Source of the DNA: Flavobacteriaceae bacterium S0862
GTDB taxonomy: Bacteria > Bacteroidota > Bacteroidia > Flavobacteriales > Flavobacteriaceae
Reading direction: 5' to 3'
Assembly: GCA_023015825.1 (NCBI GenBank)
Contig: JALKAW010000001.1
Coordinates: forward strand, 806,001-870,000
DNA length: 64,000 bases
Part shown: piece by piece, positions 7,338 to 17,900 of the stretch
Position numbering within the stretch: position 1 is the first letter of the stretch
How the letters are laid out: every line of letters begins with the position of its first letter
Position numbers and translations under genes: made by a program
Notes under the pieces: generated by a model
Databases searched by the model: none
What the model saw: the letters and a program-made list of their open reading frames with translations, nothing else
What the model was told of the DNA's origin: nothing

Positions 7338-8491
7338 TAATTTACATACTCAATAATTTCTAATCCATAACCAATAATTCCAACTCGTTTAGTTTGTTGA
7401 CTATTTGAGATTAATCGTAATTTGTGAATATTAATGTCATGAAGTATTTGGGCTCCAATACCAAAATCTTTAGAGTCCATTTCTATAGCTGGAGCTTTTG
7501 TTATTTTTCCTTCAATTTGAGTATCTTTTAAGGTAGACAATCTTTTTAAAAGATTCATAGATTGACTTTGCTGATTGATAAAAATAATAGCTCCTTTGCC
7601 AGCATCATTTACAACCTTAAACATATCATCTAATTTTTTATCGGCATTGTTTGTTAAGGTTCCTAGAATGTCGTTGTTAACTAAGGTAGAATTAATTCTT
7701 GTTAGAACATGTTCATGAGTATTCCATACGCCTTTTGTTAATGCTATATGTATTTGATTGTTAGTAGTTTGTTGATATGCTCTTAAACGAAAGCTTCCGA
7801 AACGAGTTTCAATTTGAAAATCCTCTTTCTTTTCAATTAAAGAGTCATGTTCCATTCTGTAGGCAACTAAATTTTCAATAGAAACAATTTTAATATCAAA
7901 CTTTTTTGCCACTTTCATAAGTTGAGGTAATCTAGCCATAGAGCCATCTTCATTCATTATTTCTACAATCACTCCAGCTGGCTTTAAGCCTGCTAAATTT
8001 GCTAAATCTATAGCAGCTTCAGTATGTCCTGTTCTACGCAATACACCACCTTGCTTAGCTACTAATGGGAAAATATGTCCTGGGCGTGCTAATTCAAAAG
8101 GTTTTGTGTCTTTATTGATTAAAGCGTGAATTGTTTTTGCTCTATCACTAGCCGAAATCCCTGTAGTTACACCATTGCCTCTTAAATCTACCGAAACTGT
8201 AAATGCAGTTTCCATTGGGTCTGTATTATTGTTAACCATCATACCCAAATCAAGCTCTTTACATCTATTTTCGGTCAATGGCGCACAAATTAACCCTCTT
8301 CCATGTGTTGCCATGAAATTAATAGTTTCAGGGGTAATTTTTTCGGCAGCTGCTACGAAATCTCCTTCATTTTCTCTATTCTCATCATCTACAACTATAA
8401 TAACTTTACCTTGTCTAATGTCATTTATAGCATCTTCAATGGTGTTTAGTTGTATTTGCATAGTTCTGGTTGTTGAATTAAACGACGTCAT
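7334..8491 (-). CDS. ribB: 3,4-dihydroxy-2-butanone 4-phosphate synthase with a degenerate GTP cyclohydrolase II domain (RibBA-like)
   Basis: This 385-residue protein makes DHBP from ribulose 5-phosphate for riboflavin synthesis. The N-terminal RibB domain (residues 10-215) is intact: DDENRENEGD at 35-44 binds metal and substrate, RPGHIFPL is at 136-143, and RRTGHTEAAIDL is at 152-163. The C-terminal half aligns with GTP cyclohydrolase II (RFGSFRLRAY at 230-239, DFGIGAQIL at 342-350). However, the zinc site CLTGD...RCDC is replaced by LVNND...TNNA (about 269-283), and the GTP-binding RQEGRxIGL is replaced by NQQSQSMNL. Cyclohydrolase activity is therefore unlikely. A TATCTTTG box at 8513-8506 may give it a promoter separate from the upstream lptF/G operon. 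Start 8491 was chosen; an ATG at 8461 is also plausible. Confidence 0.92.
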   Translation of the reverse strand: MTSFNSTTRTMQIQLNTIEDAINDIRQGKVIIVVDDENRENEGDFVAAAEKITPETINFMATHGRGLICAPLTENRCKELDLGMMVNNNTDPMETAFTVSVDLRGNGVTTGISASDRAKTIHALINKDTKPFELARPGHIFPLVAKQGGVLRRTGHTEAAIDLANLAGLKPAGVIVEIMNEDGSMARLPQLMKVAKKFDIKIVSIENLVAYRMEHDSLIEKKEDFQIETRFGSFRLRAYQQTTNNQIHIALTKGVWNTHEHVLTRINSTLVNNDILGTLTNNADKKLDDMFKVVNDAGKGAIIFINQQSQSMNLLKRLSTLKDTQIEGKITKAPAIEMDSKDFGIGAQILHDINIHKLRLISNSQQTKRVGIIGYGLEIIEYVNY

Positions 8492-8505
8492 AATAAGTAT
8501 TTAGG

Positions 8506-8513
8506 CAAAGATA
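8506..8513 (-). promoter_or_regulatory. Putative -7 box (TATCTTTG) of ribBA
   Basis: The minus strand reads TATCTTTG, matching TAnnTTTG, 15 bp upstream of the ATG at 8491. It suggests ribBA can be transcribed apart from the ftsK-lolA-lptF/G genes upstream. Confidence 0.4.
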
Positions 8514-8528
8514 TTGCTTATTTTAAAC

Positions 8529-10526
8529 CTATCTAATTTGTTTTAAATCTTCTTTCATTTTCTTTTTGTAAAAATTAAAATAAAGGAAGTATAGTGGAAT
8601 ACCTACAAGTATTATAATAAAAATGTTTGAAGATATATTTCGGTTTAGCAGTTTGTAAAAGTTTACTTGACTAAGAAATGATTTGGCTAGTGTAATTAAA
8701 AAAAGTATTGCTGAAATACCTCCAATAACTATTAGAACTTTGCCTAATATAGGAAAACCATTGTTGTTTAAAACTAATCCAGATAGTAAAGGGATTATAT
8801 ATATAAAGTATAGTTTATGAGTTAATCTTGAATTTTCAACGTACGAATCTTTGTAGCGCAAAGCATTTTCATAGTTTTCATTCTTTAAATTACCTCCAAA
8901 TCTTAGTTCTTCTTCGGTGATTCCTCTTGTATTCAATATTTTAATAGATGAGTTTCGGTAGCTTTCGTCTAAATCGTATTGACGATAGTTTTTTACAATA
9001 TCTATTAATTTTTTATCGGAATATCCTTTAATATTTTCATATTCTGAGGAACTTTCGTCTAAATATGCATTTGGGTTTAATGGAGTCACAGTTGCTTCTT
9101 TAGTTAGAATGTTTTTAATTGGTAATAGTATACCGTCTAACTCAAACAGAGACCTATCCTTTGTTGCCCTATTAGTTAAATAAATACTTAAAGGAAGCAT
9201 GATTATTGTAGAAAGCCAAGACGCTAATACTGGGTCTATACTGTTATCTTCAGCACTATTTTTTGCAGCAATACCAATAAAGTGATAAGTAAGAAACAAC
9301 ACTATAGCTATAACAATTGGCAAGCCAATTCCTCCTTTTTTAATGAGTGCTCCAAGAGGTGCTCCAATAAAAAATAAAATGATACAGGCTATTGCTAAAG
9401 CAAATTTTTCGTAATAAGAAATGATGTGTTTGTTTAGGTTTTTATCAAAACCAACTTGAGTTCTCTTTTTAGGTTGAATAATGTTATTTAATGTACTATT
9501 TACTGAGCTAATTGCATTTCCTACCAATTGGGCTTTTTGACCAATTGTAAATAGCTCCATAACGTTATTGCCTTGGTAAACAGTGTCTATATCCTTTTTT
9601 TCAATGTTTAAATTTAATCCAGGGGCCGATGTTCTTCCATACAGTTCAAAAGCAAGCTTGTCGATATTATTTTTTTTGTTAACTTTTATAGAATCAATGG
9701 TATAATCTAATTCTTTAATGTTTAACATAGAATACCGAGCAGTAACAGTTTTGTTATCGAAATCGACATTATCGATTTGTGCTAAGTCGATATAAAAAGT
9801 GTTCTTTTCGAATGTACTTTTTACAAAAGGACGATTTTTCTCTCTTGTGTCTCGATTCTTTGGTTGTAATTGTTCATAATAATTACCATTAAAGAGTACG
9901 AGTTCAAGTACGTTAGAATCATCATGGCTTATTAATTCACCAGTTTCTGCAATAATGGTAGTATGGTTACCATCGTTTTTGTTCTTTTTCTTGTGAACAA
10001 TAACCTCTTCAAGATACTGACCTCTATCTCCACTCTTATCTTTAACTTTGATGTTTATAAGATCTCCAACCTGGTTAAATTGCCCTTTAGCAATAGCCAT
10101 TGCTGGTTTTTTTTTGGCAATATTTCTTCTAAGATTATAAAAATTGAATTCCGCACTAGGAATGACATTATTAGCAAAGAAAAAAGTAATTATTGAAAGC
10201 CCAAAAATAAACACACCTAAACTACGCATTGCTCTCTGTAAAGAGATGCCTGTAGATTTCATTGCAGCAAACTCATAGTTTTCGGCAAAACTCCCAAACA
10301 CCATAATTGACGAAAGTAGAATGGTAAGTGGAAGTACAAGCACTATAATTCTAGGTGATACATATAGAAGGAATTTGGCAATAATGTCTAGTTCTAAATC
10401 TTTACCAGCAAGCTCATTAATATATAGCCAAACAGATTGTAAAACAAAAATCAGCATGAGAATAATAAACACGCTGAAAAAGGTTTTTAAATACGTTATT
10501 AGTATGTATCTGTCTAATATTTTCAC
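8529..10526 (-). CDS. LptF/LptG-family (YjgP/YjgQ) lipopolysaccharide export permease
   Basis: This is a 665-residue inner-membrane permease. The first 110 residues hold three membrane segments (YLKTFFSVFIILMLIFVLQ, IIVLVLPLTILLSSIMVFGS, then a third), with the hallmark coupling-helix region SFAENYEFAAMKSTGISLQRA. A periplasmic beta-jellyroll follows at about 130-280, then three more membrane segments around 370-460. LptF/G with the ATPase LptB pulls LPS from the inner membrane into the Lpt bridge. The C-terminus is about 200 residues longer than E. coli LptG and includes further hydrophobic segments, which I believe is usual in flavobacteria. The gene lies 9 bp after lolA, so envelope lipid and lipoprotein transport genes are linked. 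I cannot tell F from G. Confidence 0.9.
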   Translation of the reverse strand: MKILDRYILITYLKTFFSVFIILMLIFVLQSVWLYINELAGKDLELDIIAKFLLYVSPRIIVLVLPLTILLSSIMVFGSFAENYEFAAMKSTGISLQRAMRSLGVFIFGLSIITFFFANNVIPSAEFNFYNLRRNIAKKKPAMAIAKGQFNQVGDLINIKVKDKSGDRGQYLEEVIVHKKKNKNDGNHTTIIAETGELISHDDSNVLELVLFNGNYYEQLQPKNRDTREKNRPFVKSTFEKNTFYIDLAQIDNVDFDNKTVTARYSMLNIKELDYTIDSIKVNKKNNIDKLAFELYGRTSAPGLNLNIEKKDIDTVYQGNNVMELFTIGQKAQLVGNAISSVNSTLNNIIQPKKRTQVGFDKNLNKHIISYYEKFALAIACIILFFIGAPLGALIKKGGIGLPIVIAIVLFLTYHFIGIAAKNSAEDNSIDPVLASWLSTIIMLPLSIYLTNRATKDRSLFELDGILLPIKNILTKEATVTPLNPNAYLDESSSEYENIKGYSDKKLIDIVKNYRQYDLDESYRNSSIKILNTRGITEEELRFGGNLKNENYENALRYKDSYVENSRLTHKLYFIYIIPLLSGLVLNNNGFPILGKVLIVIGGISAILFLITLAKSFLSQVNFYKLLNRNISSNIFIIILVGIPLYFLYFNFYKKKMKEDLKQIR

Positions 10527-10535
10527 AGAGAAAAC

Positions 10536-11177
10536 CTAGTCTAATTTATTGATGTAGTAATCTTTATACTTCTTTTCATCAAAAGTAAACAAGGTTTTTG
10601 ACAATGGCTCATTTGTTTTAAAAGAATTAACAGTGATGGTTGTTTTTGTATTATTAACTCCAACTTCAATGAGGTTATATATATGCTTGGTTTTTACATC
10701 AATTCCTAAAAGCACATTTTTAATTTCAGAGTTAGAATCTATTGGAATTAATTTCACATATTGAATTTTTCTGCCTTTCACATTCTGGACAATATCCATT
10801 TCGTAATTATAGCCATCTTTGTAAAACGATAACATTTTACTTGGAGTGATGGTGTTTTCATCTTGGGTATTTTCACTAGATATAGTCACTTCCTCATCTT
10901 CAGGGCTAATATTATAAAGTGTTTTCCCATCATAAATTCTTGTGACACCAAACGCATTTAAAACATATTTGTCACCTTGTAAAACTACATCACCACGCAT
11001 TTCCTGTTTAATGTTTTCTTCGGTATTCACTAAAACATACTTAAATCCTATTGAAATATTATCGTAGCTTTTGGCAATGGTATTTACTTCATCCAACAGT
11101 TTTTTGGCATCGTTAGCGTTTTGCGAAAACACTAATGATTGACTGATCAAGAATAATGCAATTAATAATTTTTTCAT
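10536..11177 (-). CDS. lolA: Outer-membrane lipoprotein carrier protein LolA
   Basis: This 213-residue periplasmic protein has a signal peptide, MKKLLIALFLISQSLVFSQ, cut near residue 19. The mature region shows the LolA pattern: LLDEVNTIAKSYDNISIGFKY, then KQEMRGDVVLQGDKYVLNAFGVTRIYDGKTLYN, where a half-open beta-barrel carries lipoproteins to the outer membrane. Length matches the family. It lies 20 bp downstream of ftsK and 9 bp upstream of lptF/G, so it is almost certainly part of that operon. Confidence 0.88.
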   Translation of the reverse strand: MKKLLIALFLISQSLVFSQNANDAKKLLDEVNTIAKSYDNISIGFKYVLVNTEENIKQEMRGDVVLQGDKYVLNAFGVTRIYDGKTLYNISPEDEEVTISSENTQDENTITPSKMLSFYKDGYNYEMDIVQNVKGRKIQYVKLIPIDSNSEIKNVLLGIDVKTKHIYNLIEVGVNNTKTTITVNSFKTNEPLSKTLFTFDEKKYKDYYINKLD

Positions 11178-11197
11178 TTTTTTATTACTTAGTTTTT

Positions 11198-13612
11198 TTA
11201 TCCATTTTCGTTTGCTAGAAGCTGATCTAGAGCTGCTAAATCAGGCACCAAGACTTGTCTAGCTTTACTGCCTTCAAAATGACCAACAATACCAGCAGCT
11301 TCCAATTGGTCTATTAATCTTCCAGCTCTATTATAGCCTAATTTCAGTTTTCGTTGTAATAAAGAGGCTGAACCTTGTTGTGCTGTTACAATAACTTCGG
11401 CAGCTTCTCTAAATAATTTATCTCTATCAGATATATTTATATCAATACTTGTGCCAGTTTCTTCACCCACAAACTCAGGAAGTAAATGTGCATCTGGATA
11501 GGCTTTTTGAGACCCAATAAACTCTGTAATGCGTTCAACTTCTGGTGTATCAACAAAGGCACATTGCAAGCGAATCATATCATTACCTTGCGTGTAAAGC
11601 ATATCACCACGACCTATTAATTGGTCGGCTCCAGAGCCATCAAGAATGGTTCTAGAATCAATTTTTGAAGTTACTCTAAAAGCAATTCTTGCAGGGAAAT
11701 TTGCTTTAATAATACCAGTAATGACATTTACCGAAGGGCGCTGCGTTGCAATAATTAAATGAATACCTATAGCACGTGCTAATTGCGCTAAACGTGCAAT
11801 AGGCGTTTCTACTTCTTTACCAGCAGTCATTATTAAATCTGCAAACTCATCAACAACCAAAACAATATAAGGTAAAAACTGGTGACCATCATTTGGATTT
11901 AGTTTACGTGCTCTAAACTTTTCGTTATACTCTTTTAGGTTTCTACAAAATGCATTTTTTAGTAATTCGTAACGGTTATCCATTTCAATACACAAAGAGT
12001 TAAGTGTATTTATCACCTTTGTGTTATCAGTGATTATAGCTTCTTCGCTATCTGGTAATTTGGCTAAATAATGGCGCTCTATTTTATTGAAAAGCGTTAG
12101 TTCTACCTTCTTCGGGTCAACTAGAACAAACTTAACTTCAGCGGGATGTTTTTTATAAAGCAATGAAGTAAGCACTGCATTTAATCCAACTGATTTTCCT
12201 TGACCTGTAGCTCCTGCCATCAATAAATGTGGCATTTTTGCTAAGTCTACTACAAACGTTTCATTACTTATGGTTTTACCAAGTGCAATTGGTAGTTCCA
12301 TTTTTGATTTCTGGAATTTTTGTGACGCAATTACCGAATGCATGGATACGATGGTGGCGTTTTTATTTGGCACTTCAATACCAATGGTACCGCGACCAGG
12401 AATTGGCGCAATAATTCGAATACCTAAAGCAGAAAGAGATAGAGCAATATCATCTTCAAGATTTTTTATTTTTGAAATACGCACACCAGCTTCTGGAACA
12501 ATTTCGTAAAGTGTTACTGTTGGTCCAATAGTAGCTTTAATGCTGGCGATGCCAATTTTATAATTATTAAGCGTGCTTACAATTCTATTTTTGTTTTCTT
12601 CTAATTCTTCTTGATTGATTGTGATACTCTCAGTATCATATTTTTTTAGAAGATCTAAAGGTGGAAATTTGTAATTCCCCAATTCCAGAGTAGGGTCAAA
12701 GCGTCCAAAATCCTCTACTAATTTATCAGCAAGGTTATCTGTTTCAGATTTTTCTTCTCTAACAGCTTCTACCTTCATTTCCAAATCATCTTCTGGTTCA
12801 GTTGCTATTTCAACTTCTAATTTATTTTCTGGCTCAATAACCTTTTCTTTTTTAGCATCGCGAGTTGAATGATTTGTAATTGTTGGCTCAAGGTTTTCTA
12901 ACGGAATTTCGAAAGCAGATTTAATGTCTTCAGCTTCTGCAGACAAATTGTTATCTACAGGAATAAATTTTGATTCTTTAGCATCGGTATCATTCTTTTT
13001 GAAAAAATCCTTTTTCAATTCTTTTTTGGCAGAATTAAATAGATTACCAAAATGTTGAGGCGTTAATTTTAAACGAATTGCAAAATATGCTATTAGGCAA
13101 AGTAAAAGAAATAGTATTGTGCCAATTTTACCAATATAATCTTGCAGAAAATCATTTAGTTCAAACCCAACTGTCCCTCCTAATATTGGTGTTTTGCTGG
13201 CTGTGAATCCTAATAGTATAGACACCCATATAACGCTTAGTGTTCCCCAAAACCAATGACGCCAAAGACGTGCTTTTTTTATATCAAGTAGCACATAAAT
13301 ACCTGATAAAAATATTAAACCTGAGAATATGAACGATGCTAAACCAAACCCTCTGTAAATAAACAAATCACTAACCCAAGCACCAAACTTGCTCATCCAG
13401 TTTTGAGCTTCAACTTCTCGCGACGTAAATTGATTTAAAACACTTTGATCTGCTTGCCCAGTAAAAAAGAAAGATAGGAATGCTAGAAAAAGGAGAATAC
13501 CAAGAATTAAGAGCAAACTACCAAAAACTAACTTTTGTTGATTAGATAATGATAAATTGGGCTTTTTTCTTGTTGATTTACGCTTTTTTGTGGTTGGTTT
13601 TTTCTTTGCCAT
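11198..13612 (-). CDS. ftsK: DNA translocase FtsK
   Basis: This 804-residue divisome DNA pump moves chromosome termini to the septum for XerCD recombination. A basic start (MAKKKPTTKKRKSTRKK) precedes four or five membrane segments (residues about 25-185). An acidic linker (about 215-300) follows, then the RecA-like motor with Walker A ATGQGKSVG, VDPKKVEL and Walker B IVLVVDEFADLI. ITGIIKANFPARIAFRVTSK is the conserved hexamer-interface part. The C-terminal winged helix gamma (ASLLQRKLKLGYNRAGRLID) reads the polar KOPS sites. I start at the ATG at 13612, two codons inside the longest frame, since MAKKK is the usual beginning. A TATTTTTG box lies at 13639-13632. It heads the lolA/lptF/G operon. 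Confidence 0.96.
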   Translation of the reverse strand: MAKKKPTTKKRKSTRKKPNLSLSNQQKLVFGSLLLILGILLFLAFLSFFFTGQADQSVLNQFTSREVEAQNWMSKFGAWVSDLFIYRGFGLASFIFSGLIFLSGIYVLLDIKKARLWRHWFWGTLSVIWVSILLGFTASKTPILGGTVGFELNDFLQDYIGKIGTILFLLLCLIAYFAIRLKLTPQHFGNLFNSAKKELKKDFFKKNDTDAKESKFIPVDNNLSAEAEDIKSAFEIPLENLEPTITNHSTRDAKKEKVIEPENKLEVEIATEPEDDLEMKVEAVREEKSETDNLADKLVEDFGRFDPTLELGNYKFPPLDLLKKYDTESITINQEELEENKNRIVSTLNNYKIGIASIKATIGPTVTLYEIVPEAGVRISKIKNLEDDIALSLSALGIRIIAPIPGRGTIGIEVPNKNATIVSMHSVIASQKFQKSKMELPIALGKTISNETFVVDLAKMPHLLMAGATGQGKSVGLNAVLTSLLYKKHPAEVKFVLVDPKKVELTLFNKIERHYLAKLPDSEEAIITDNTKVINTLNSLCIEMDNRYELLKNAFCRNLKEYNEKFRARKLNPNDGHQFLPYIVLVVDEFADLIMTAGKEVETPIARLAQLARAIGIHLIIATQRPSVNVITGIIKANFPARIAFRVTSKIDSRTILDGSGADQLIGRGDMLYTQGNDMIRLQCAFVDTPEVERITEFIGSQKAYPDAHLLPEFVGEETGTSIDINISDRDKLFREAAEVIVTAQQGSASLLQRKLKLGYNRAGRLIDQLEAAGIVGHFEGSKARQVLVPDLAALDQLLANENG

Positions 13613-13631
13613 TAACACTTACTTACTATGA

Positions 13632-13639
13632 AACAAAAA
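13632..13639 (-). promoter_or_regulatory. Putative -7 box (TATTTTTG) of ftsK
   Basis: The minus strand reads TATTTTTG, matching TAnnTTTG, 20 bp upstream of the ftsK ATG. Confidence 0.35.
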
Positions 13640-13676
13640 TACAAATAACTAACGTTTATCCTAATGGTTATAGTAT

Positions 13677-14045
13677 TTAAGTCATCTTTGGTAAATATAT
13701 TATTAAACCAGCAATAACTGCAGCAATAGAAGCAATAAAGACAGCTCCTGCGGCTATGTCTTTTATAAACCCTATTTTCTCATGCTTTTCAGGATGGATA
13801 AAATCTGCAATGGCTTCTATGGCTGTATTTATGCCTTCAATACTCATTACTAATCCAATTGCTAGAATTTGTAATAGCCATTCGGTAGTCGATATTTGAA
13901 AGTAAAACCCAGCAAATGTCATTATTATGCCAATCACTAATTGGACTTTTATACTAGCTTCTGTAGTTATTAATAGATATGCTCCTCGTGTAGCGTAGCT
14001 AATACTTTTTATTCTTTCATTAAAAAACGATGACTTTTTGGTCAT
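13677..14045 (-). CDS. dgkA: Diacylglycerol kinase family membrane protein (DgkA/UndPK type)
   Basis: This 122-residue integral membrane kinase has three membrane segments (about 30-48, 50-70, 95-118) and the family active-site pattern SIEGINTAIEAIADFIHPEK, then GFIKDIAAGAV, corresponding to ExxNTAIE...D...KDxAAxAV. Members phosphorylate diacylglycerol or undecaprenol and recycle lipid carriers. I start at the ATG at 14045 (MTKKSSFFNERIKS); a frame six codons longer is open. It is on the ftsK strand, 64 bp upstream, so it may be the first gene of the cluster or a separate unit. Confidence 0.9.
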   Translation of the reverse strand: MTKKSSFFNERIKSISYATRGAYLLITTEASIKVQLVIGIIMTFAGFYFQISTTEWLLQILAIGLVMSIEGINTAIEAIADFIHPEKHEKIGFIKDIAAGAVFIASIAAVIAGLIIYLPKMT

Positions 14046-14182
14046 ATTATGATATTCTGTCAATGATTAAATTTTATCTAAAGTACTAATATAAAGGTTT
14101 CTTAAGTATTCTCTAATCCATTTTAATAATTGATTTTAGTTAAAGTTATTATAAATATCTCCTATTATGTTTAATTAATACG

Positions 14183-14190
14183 TAAATTTG
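14183..14190 (+). promoter_or_regulatory. Putative -7 box (TAAATTTG) of the fasciclin gene
   Basis: TAAATTTG matches TAnnTTTG and lies just before the 15-bp tandem repeats. If used, transcription starts near 14196 and the whole repeat array becomes the 5' untranslated leader. The -33 element is not clear. Confidence 0.45.
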
Positions 14191-14192
14191 TT

Positions 14193-14342
14193 AAACAAAA
14201 TAATTACAAACAAAATAATTACAAACAAAATAATTACAAACAAAATAATTACAAACAAAATAATTACAAACAAAATAATTACAAACAAAATAATTACAAA
14301 CAAAATAATTATAAACAAAATAACTATAAACAAAAAAACTGT
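14193..14342 (+). repeat. 15-bp tandem repeat array in the fasciclin leader
   Basis: Nine full copies of AAACAAAATAATTAC plus a degraded tenth run without gaps from 14193 to 14342. Copies 1-7 are identical, copy 8 differs by one base, copy 9 by two, and copy 10 (14328-14342, AAACAAAAAAACTGT) merges into the sequence before the ATG at 14344. Divergence rises toward the gene, as expected if copies are added and lost at the promoter-distal 5' side. The unit is 5 codons long and open in one frame (reads NKIIT repeatedly), but there is no good start codon, so I treat it as untranslated. Confidence 0.95.
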
Positions 14343-14343
14343 T

Positions 14344-14865
14344 ATGAAAACAAAAAATTTATTTAAAACTATTGCTTTTGCTTTTTCTTTATTAATTGGA
14401 GGAAATATGATTGCTCAAGACAAAAACATTGTTGAAACTGCTATTGCATCTAAAGATCACACAACATTAGTAGCTGCTGTTAAGGCTGCAGATCTTGTTG
14501 GTGTTCTATCTGGAGAAGGACCTTTTACGGTATTTGCTCCAACTAACGCAGCATTTGCAAAATTACCAGCCGGAACTGTAGAAAATTTACTTAAAAAAGA
14601 AAATTTAGCTATGTTACAAGGTATATTGACATACCATGTAGTAGCAGGAAAATTTAACGCGAGCGATGTAATTGGCTTAATTAAAAAAGGAAACGGTAAG
14701 GCCGTTATTCCAACAGTACAAGGTGGAAAAATAACTGCAATGATTATGGACGGTTCAGTTTATATTAAAGATGAGAATGGAAACCAAGCTAAAGTTACTG
14801 CTGCAGATTTGGATCAAACTAATGGTGTAATTCACGTAATTGATTCGGTAGTTTTACCGAAATAG
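14344..14865 (+). CDS. Secreted fasciclin (FAS1) domain protein
   Basis: This 173-residue protein has signal peptide MKTKNLFKTIAFAFSLLIGG, cut after about residue 28 (IAQ|DKN). A single FAS1 domain follows with both signature segments: GPFTVFAPTNAAFAKLPAGT (H1 box), and YHVVAGKFNASDV then NGVIHVIDSVVLP (H2 box). FAS1 domains mediate adhesion or ligand binding outside the cell or in the periplasm. The start is the ATG at 14344, because an in-frame upstream extension would put a repetitive NKIIT tract before the signal peptide. The gene is on the opposite strand to its neighbours dgkA and tpx and has its own promoter and terminator, so it looks inserted into that cluster. Confidence 0.92.
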   Translation: MKTKNLFKTIAFAFSLLIGGNMIAQDKNIVETAIASKDHTTLVAAVKAADLVGVLSGEGPFTVFAPTNAAFAKLPAGTVENLLKKENLAMLQGILTYHVVAGKFNASDVIGLIKKGNGKAVIPTVQGGKITAMIMDGSVYIKDENGNQAKVTAADLDQTNGVIHVIDSVVLPK

Positions 14866-14888
14866 TGGTGGTTGGTTGATTGATAGCG

Positions 14889-14920
14889 AAAAAGCCTCTT
14901 CATTTGAAGGGGCTTTTTTA
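14889..14920. terminator. Bidirectional terminator between fasciclin gene and tpx
   Basis: A 9-bp stem (14893-14901 with 14906-14914, one G-U pair) and 4-nt loop is flanked by an A-run and a T-run. It can end transcripts from both sides. Confidence 0.85.
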
Positions 14921-14943
14921 TTTGATAGCTATTTTTGCAGTTA

Positions 14944-15450
14944 TCACAAAGCTTTTAAAGCTTCAAGTGCTTCATCATAATTTGGTTCTTGACCAATTTC
15001 TGGAACTTGCTGTGTATATGCTATTTTACCTTCAGTATTGATAATAATAATGCATCTCGAAAGTAATGCATCAAAAATACCGTTTGTCATGAGTAATCCA
15101 TAAGTATTGCCAAATTTTCCATTTTTAAAGTCTGAAAGCATTATGACGTTTTCTAAGCCTTCAGCTGCACAAAACTGCTCTTGTCTAAACGGCAAGTCTC
15201 TTGAAATGCATAAAACCTTAGTGTTTTCAATTTCCGAAGCTATTTTATTAAATGCTCTTACAGAAGCTGAACAAACACCAGTGTCTACACTTGGAAAAAT
15301 GTTTAGCAACAAATTTGAATCGCCAAAATCATCTAAAGTTTTTGTTGAAAGATCAATTGCTACCAAATTAAAGTTTTGAGCTCTGGATCCAATTTCTGGT
15401 AAATCTCCAGAAGTCTCTATAGGGTTCCCACCCAAAGTAATATGTGCCAT
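14944..15450 (-). CDS. tpx: Thiol peroxidase Tpx
   Basis: This 168-residue atypical 2-Cys peroxiredoxin reduces hydrogen and alkyl peroxides using thioredoxin. The peroxidatic Cys is at residue 60 in FPSVDTGVCSASVRAF and the resolving Cys at 94 in RDLPFRQEQFCAAEG, both at the family's exact positions. No signal peptide is seen, so it is probably cytoplasmic. It begins a run of peroxide-defence genes (katG, ankyrin protein, 2-Cys peroxiredoxin) between 14.9 and 19.1 kb. Confidence 0.96.
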   Translation of the reverse strand: MAHITLGGNPIETSGDLPEIGSRAQNFNLVAIDLSTKTLDDFGDSNLLLNIFPSVDTGVCSASVRAFNKIASEIENTKVLCISRDLPFRQEQFCAAEGLENVIMLSDFKNGKFGNTYGLLMTNGIFDALLSRCIIIINTEGKIAYTQQVPEIGQEPNYDEALEALKAL

Positions 15451-15565
15451 AAATTAATATTTAAATTAATTAATAAAATTAAAACTATTTAATTAGATAA
15501 CCTTAATCATAACTCTTTTTGTATTATAAATTTTATTGATTTTAGTATAGCATATTAAAAACGGT

Positions 15566-17835
<2,270 letters not shown>

Positions 17836-17900
17836 TAGCCATAATAGTATAAAATTAAGGGATGAGCAGCATAATCTTTTCCCTCTGTAAACCAAGATAT

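Noticed and set aside
14193-14342. CRISPR-like array
   Set aside because: The repeats are contiguous with no spacers and there are no cas genes.
14188-14343. Open frame through the tandem repeat (NKIIT repeats) joined to the fasciclin protein
   Set aside because: The only start would be a TTG inside the -7 box, and the signal peptide begins at 14344.
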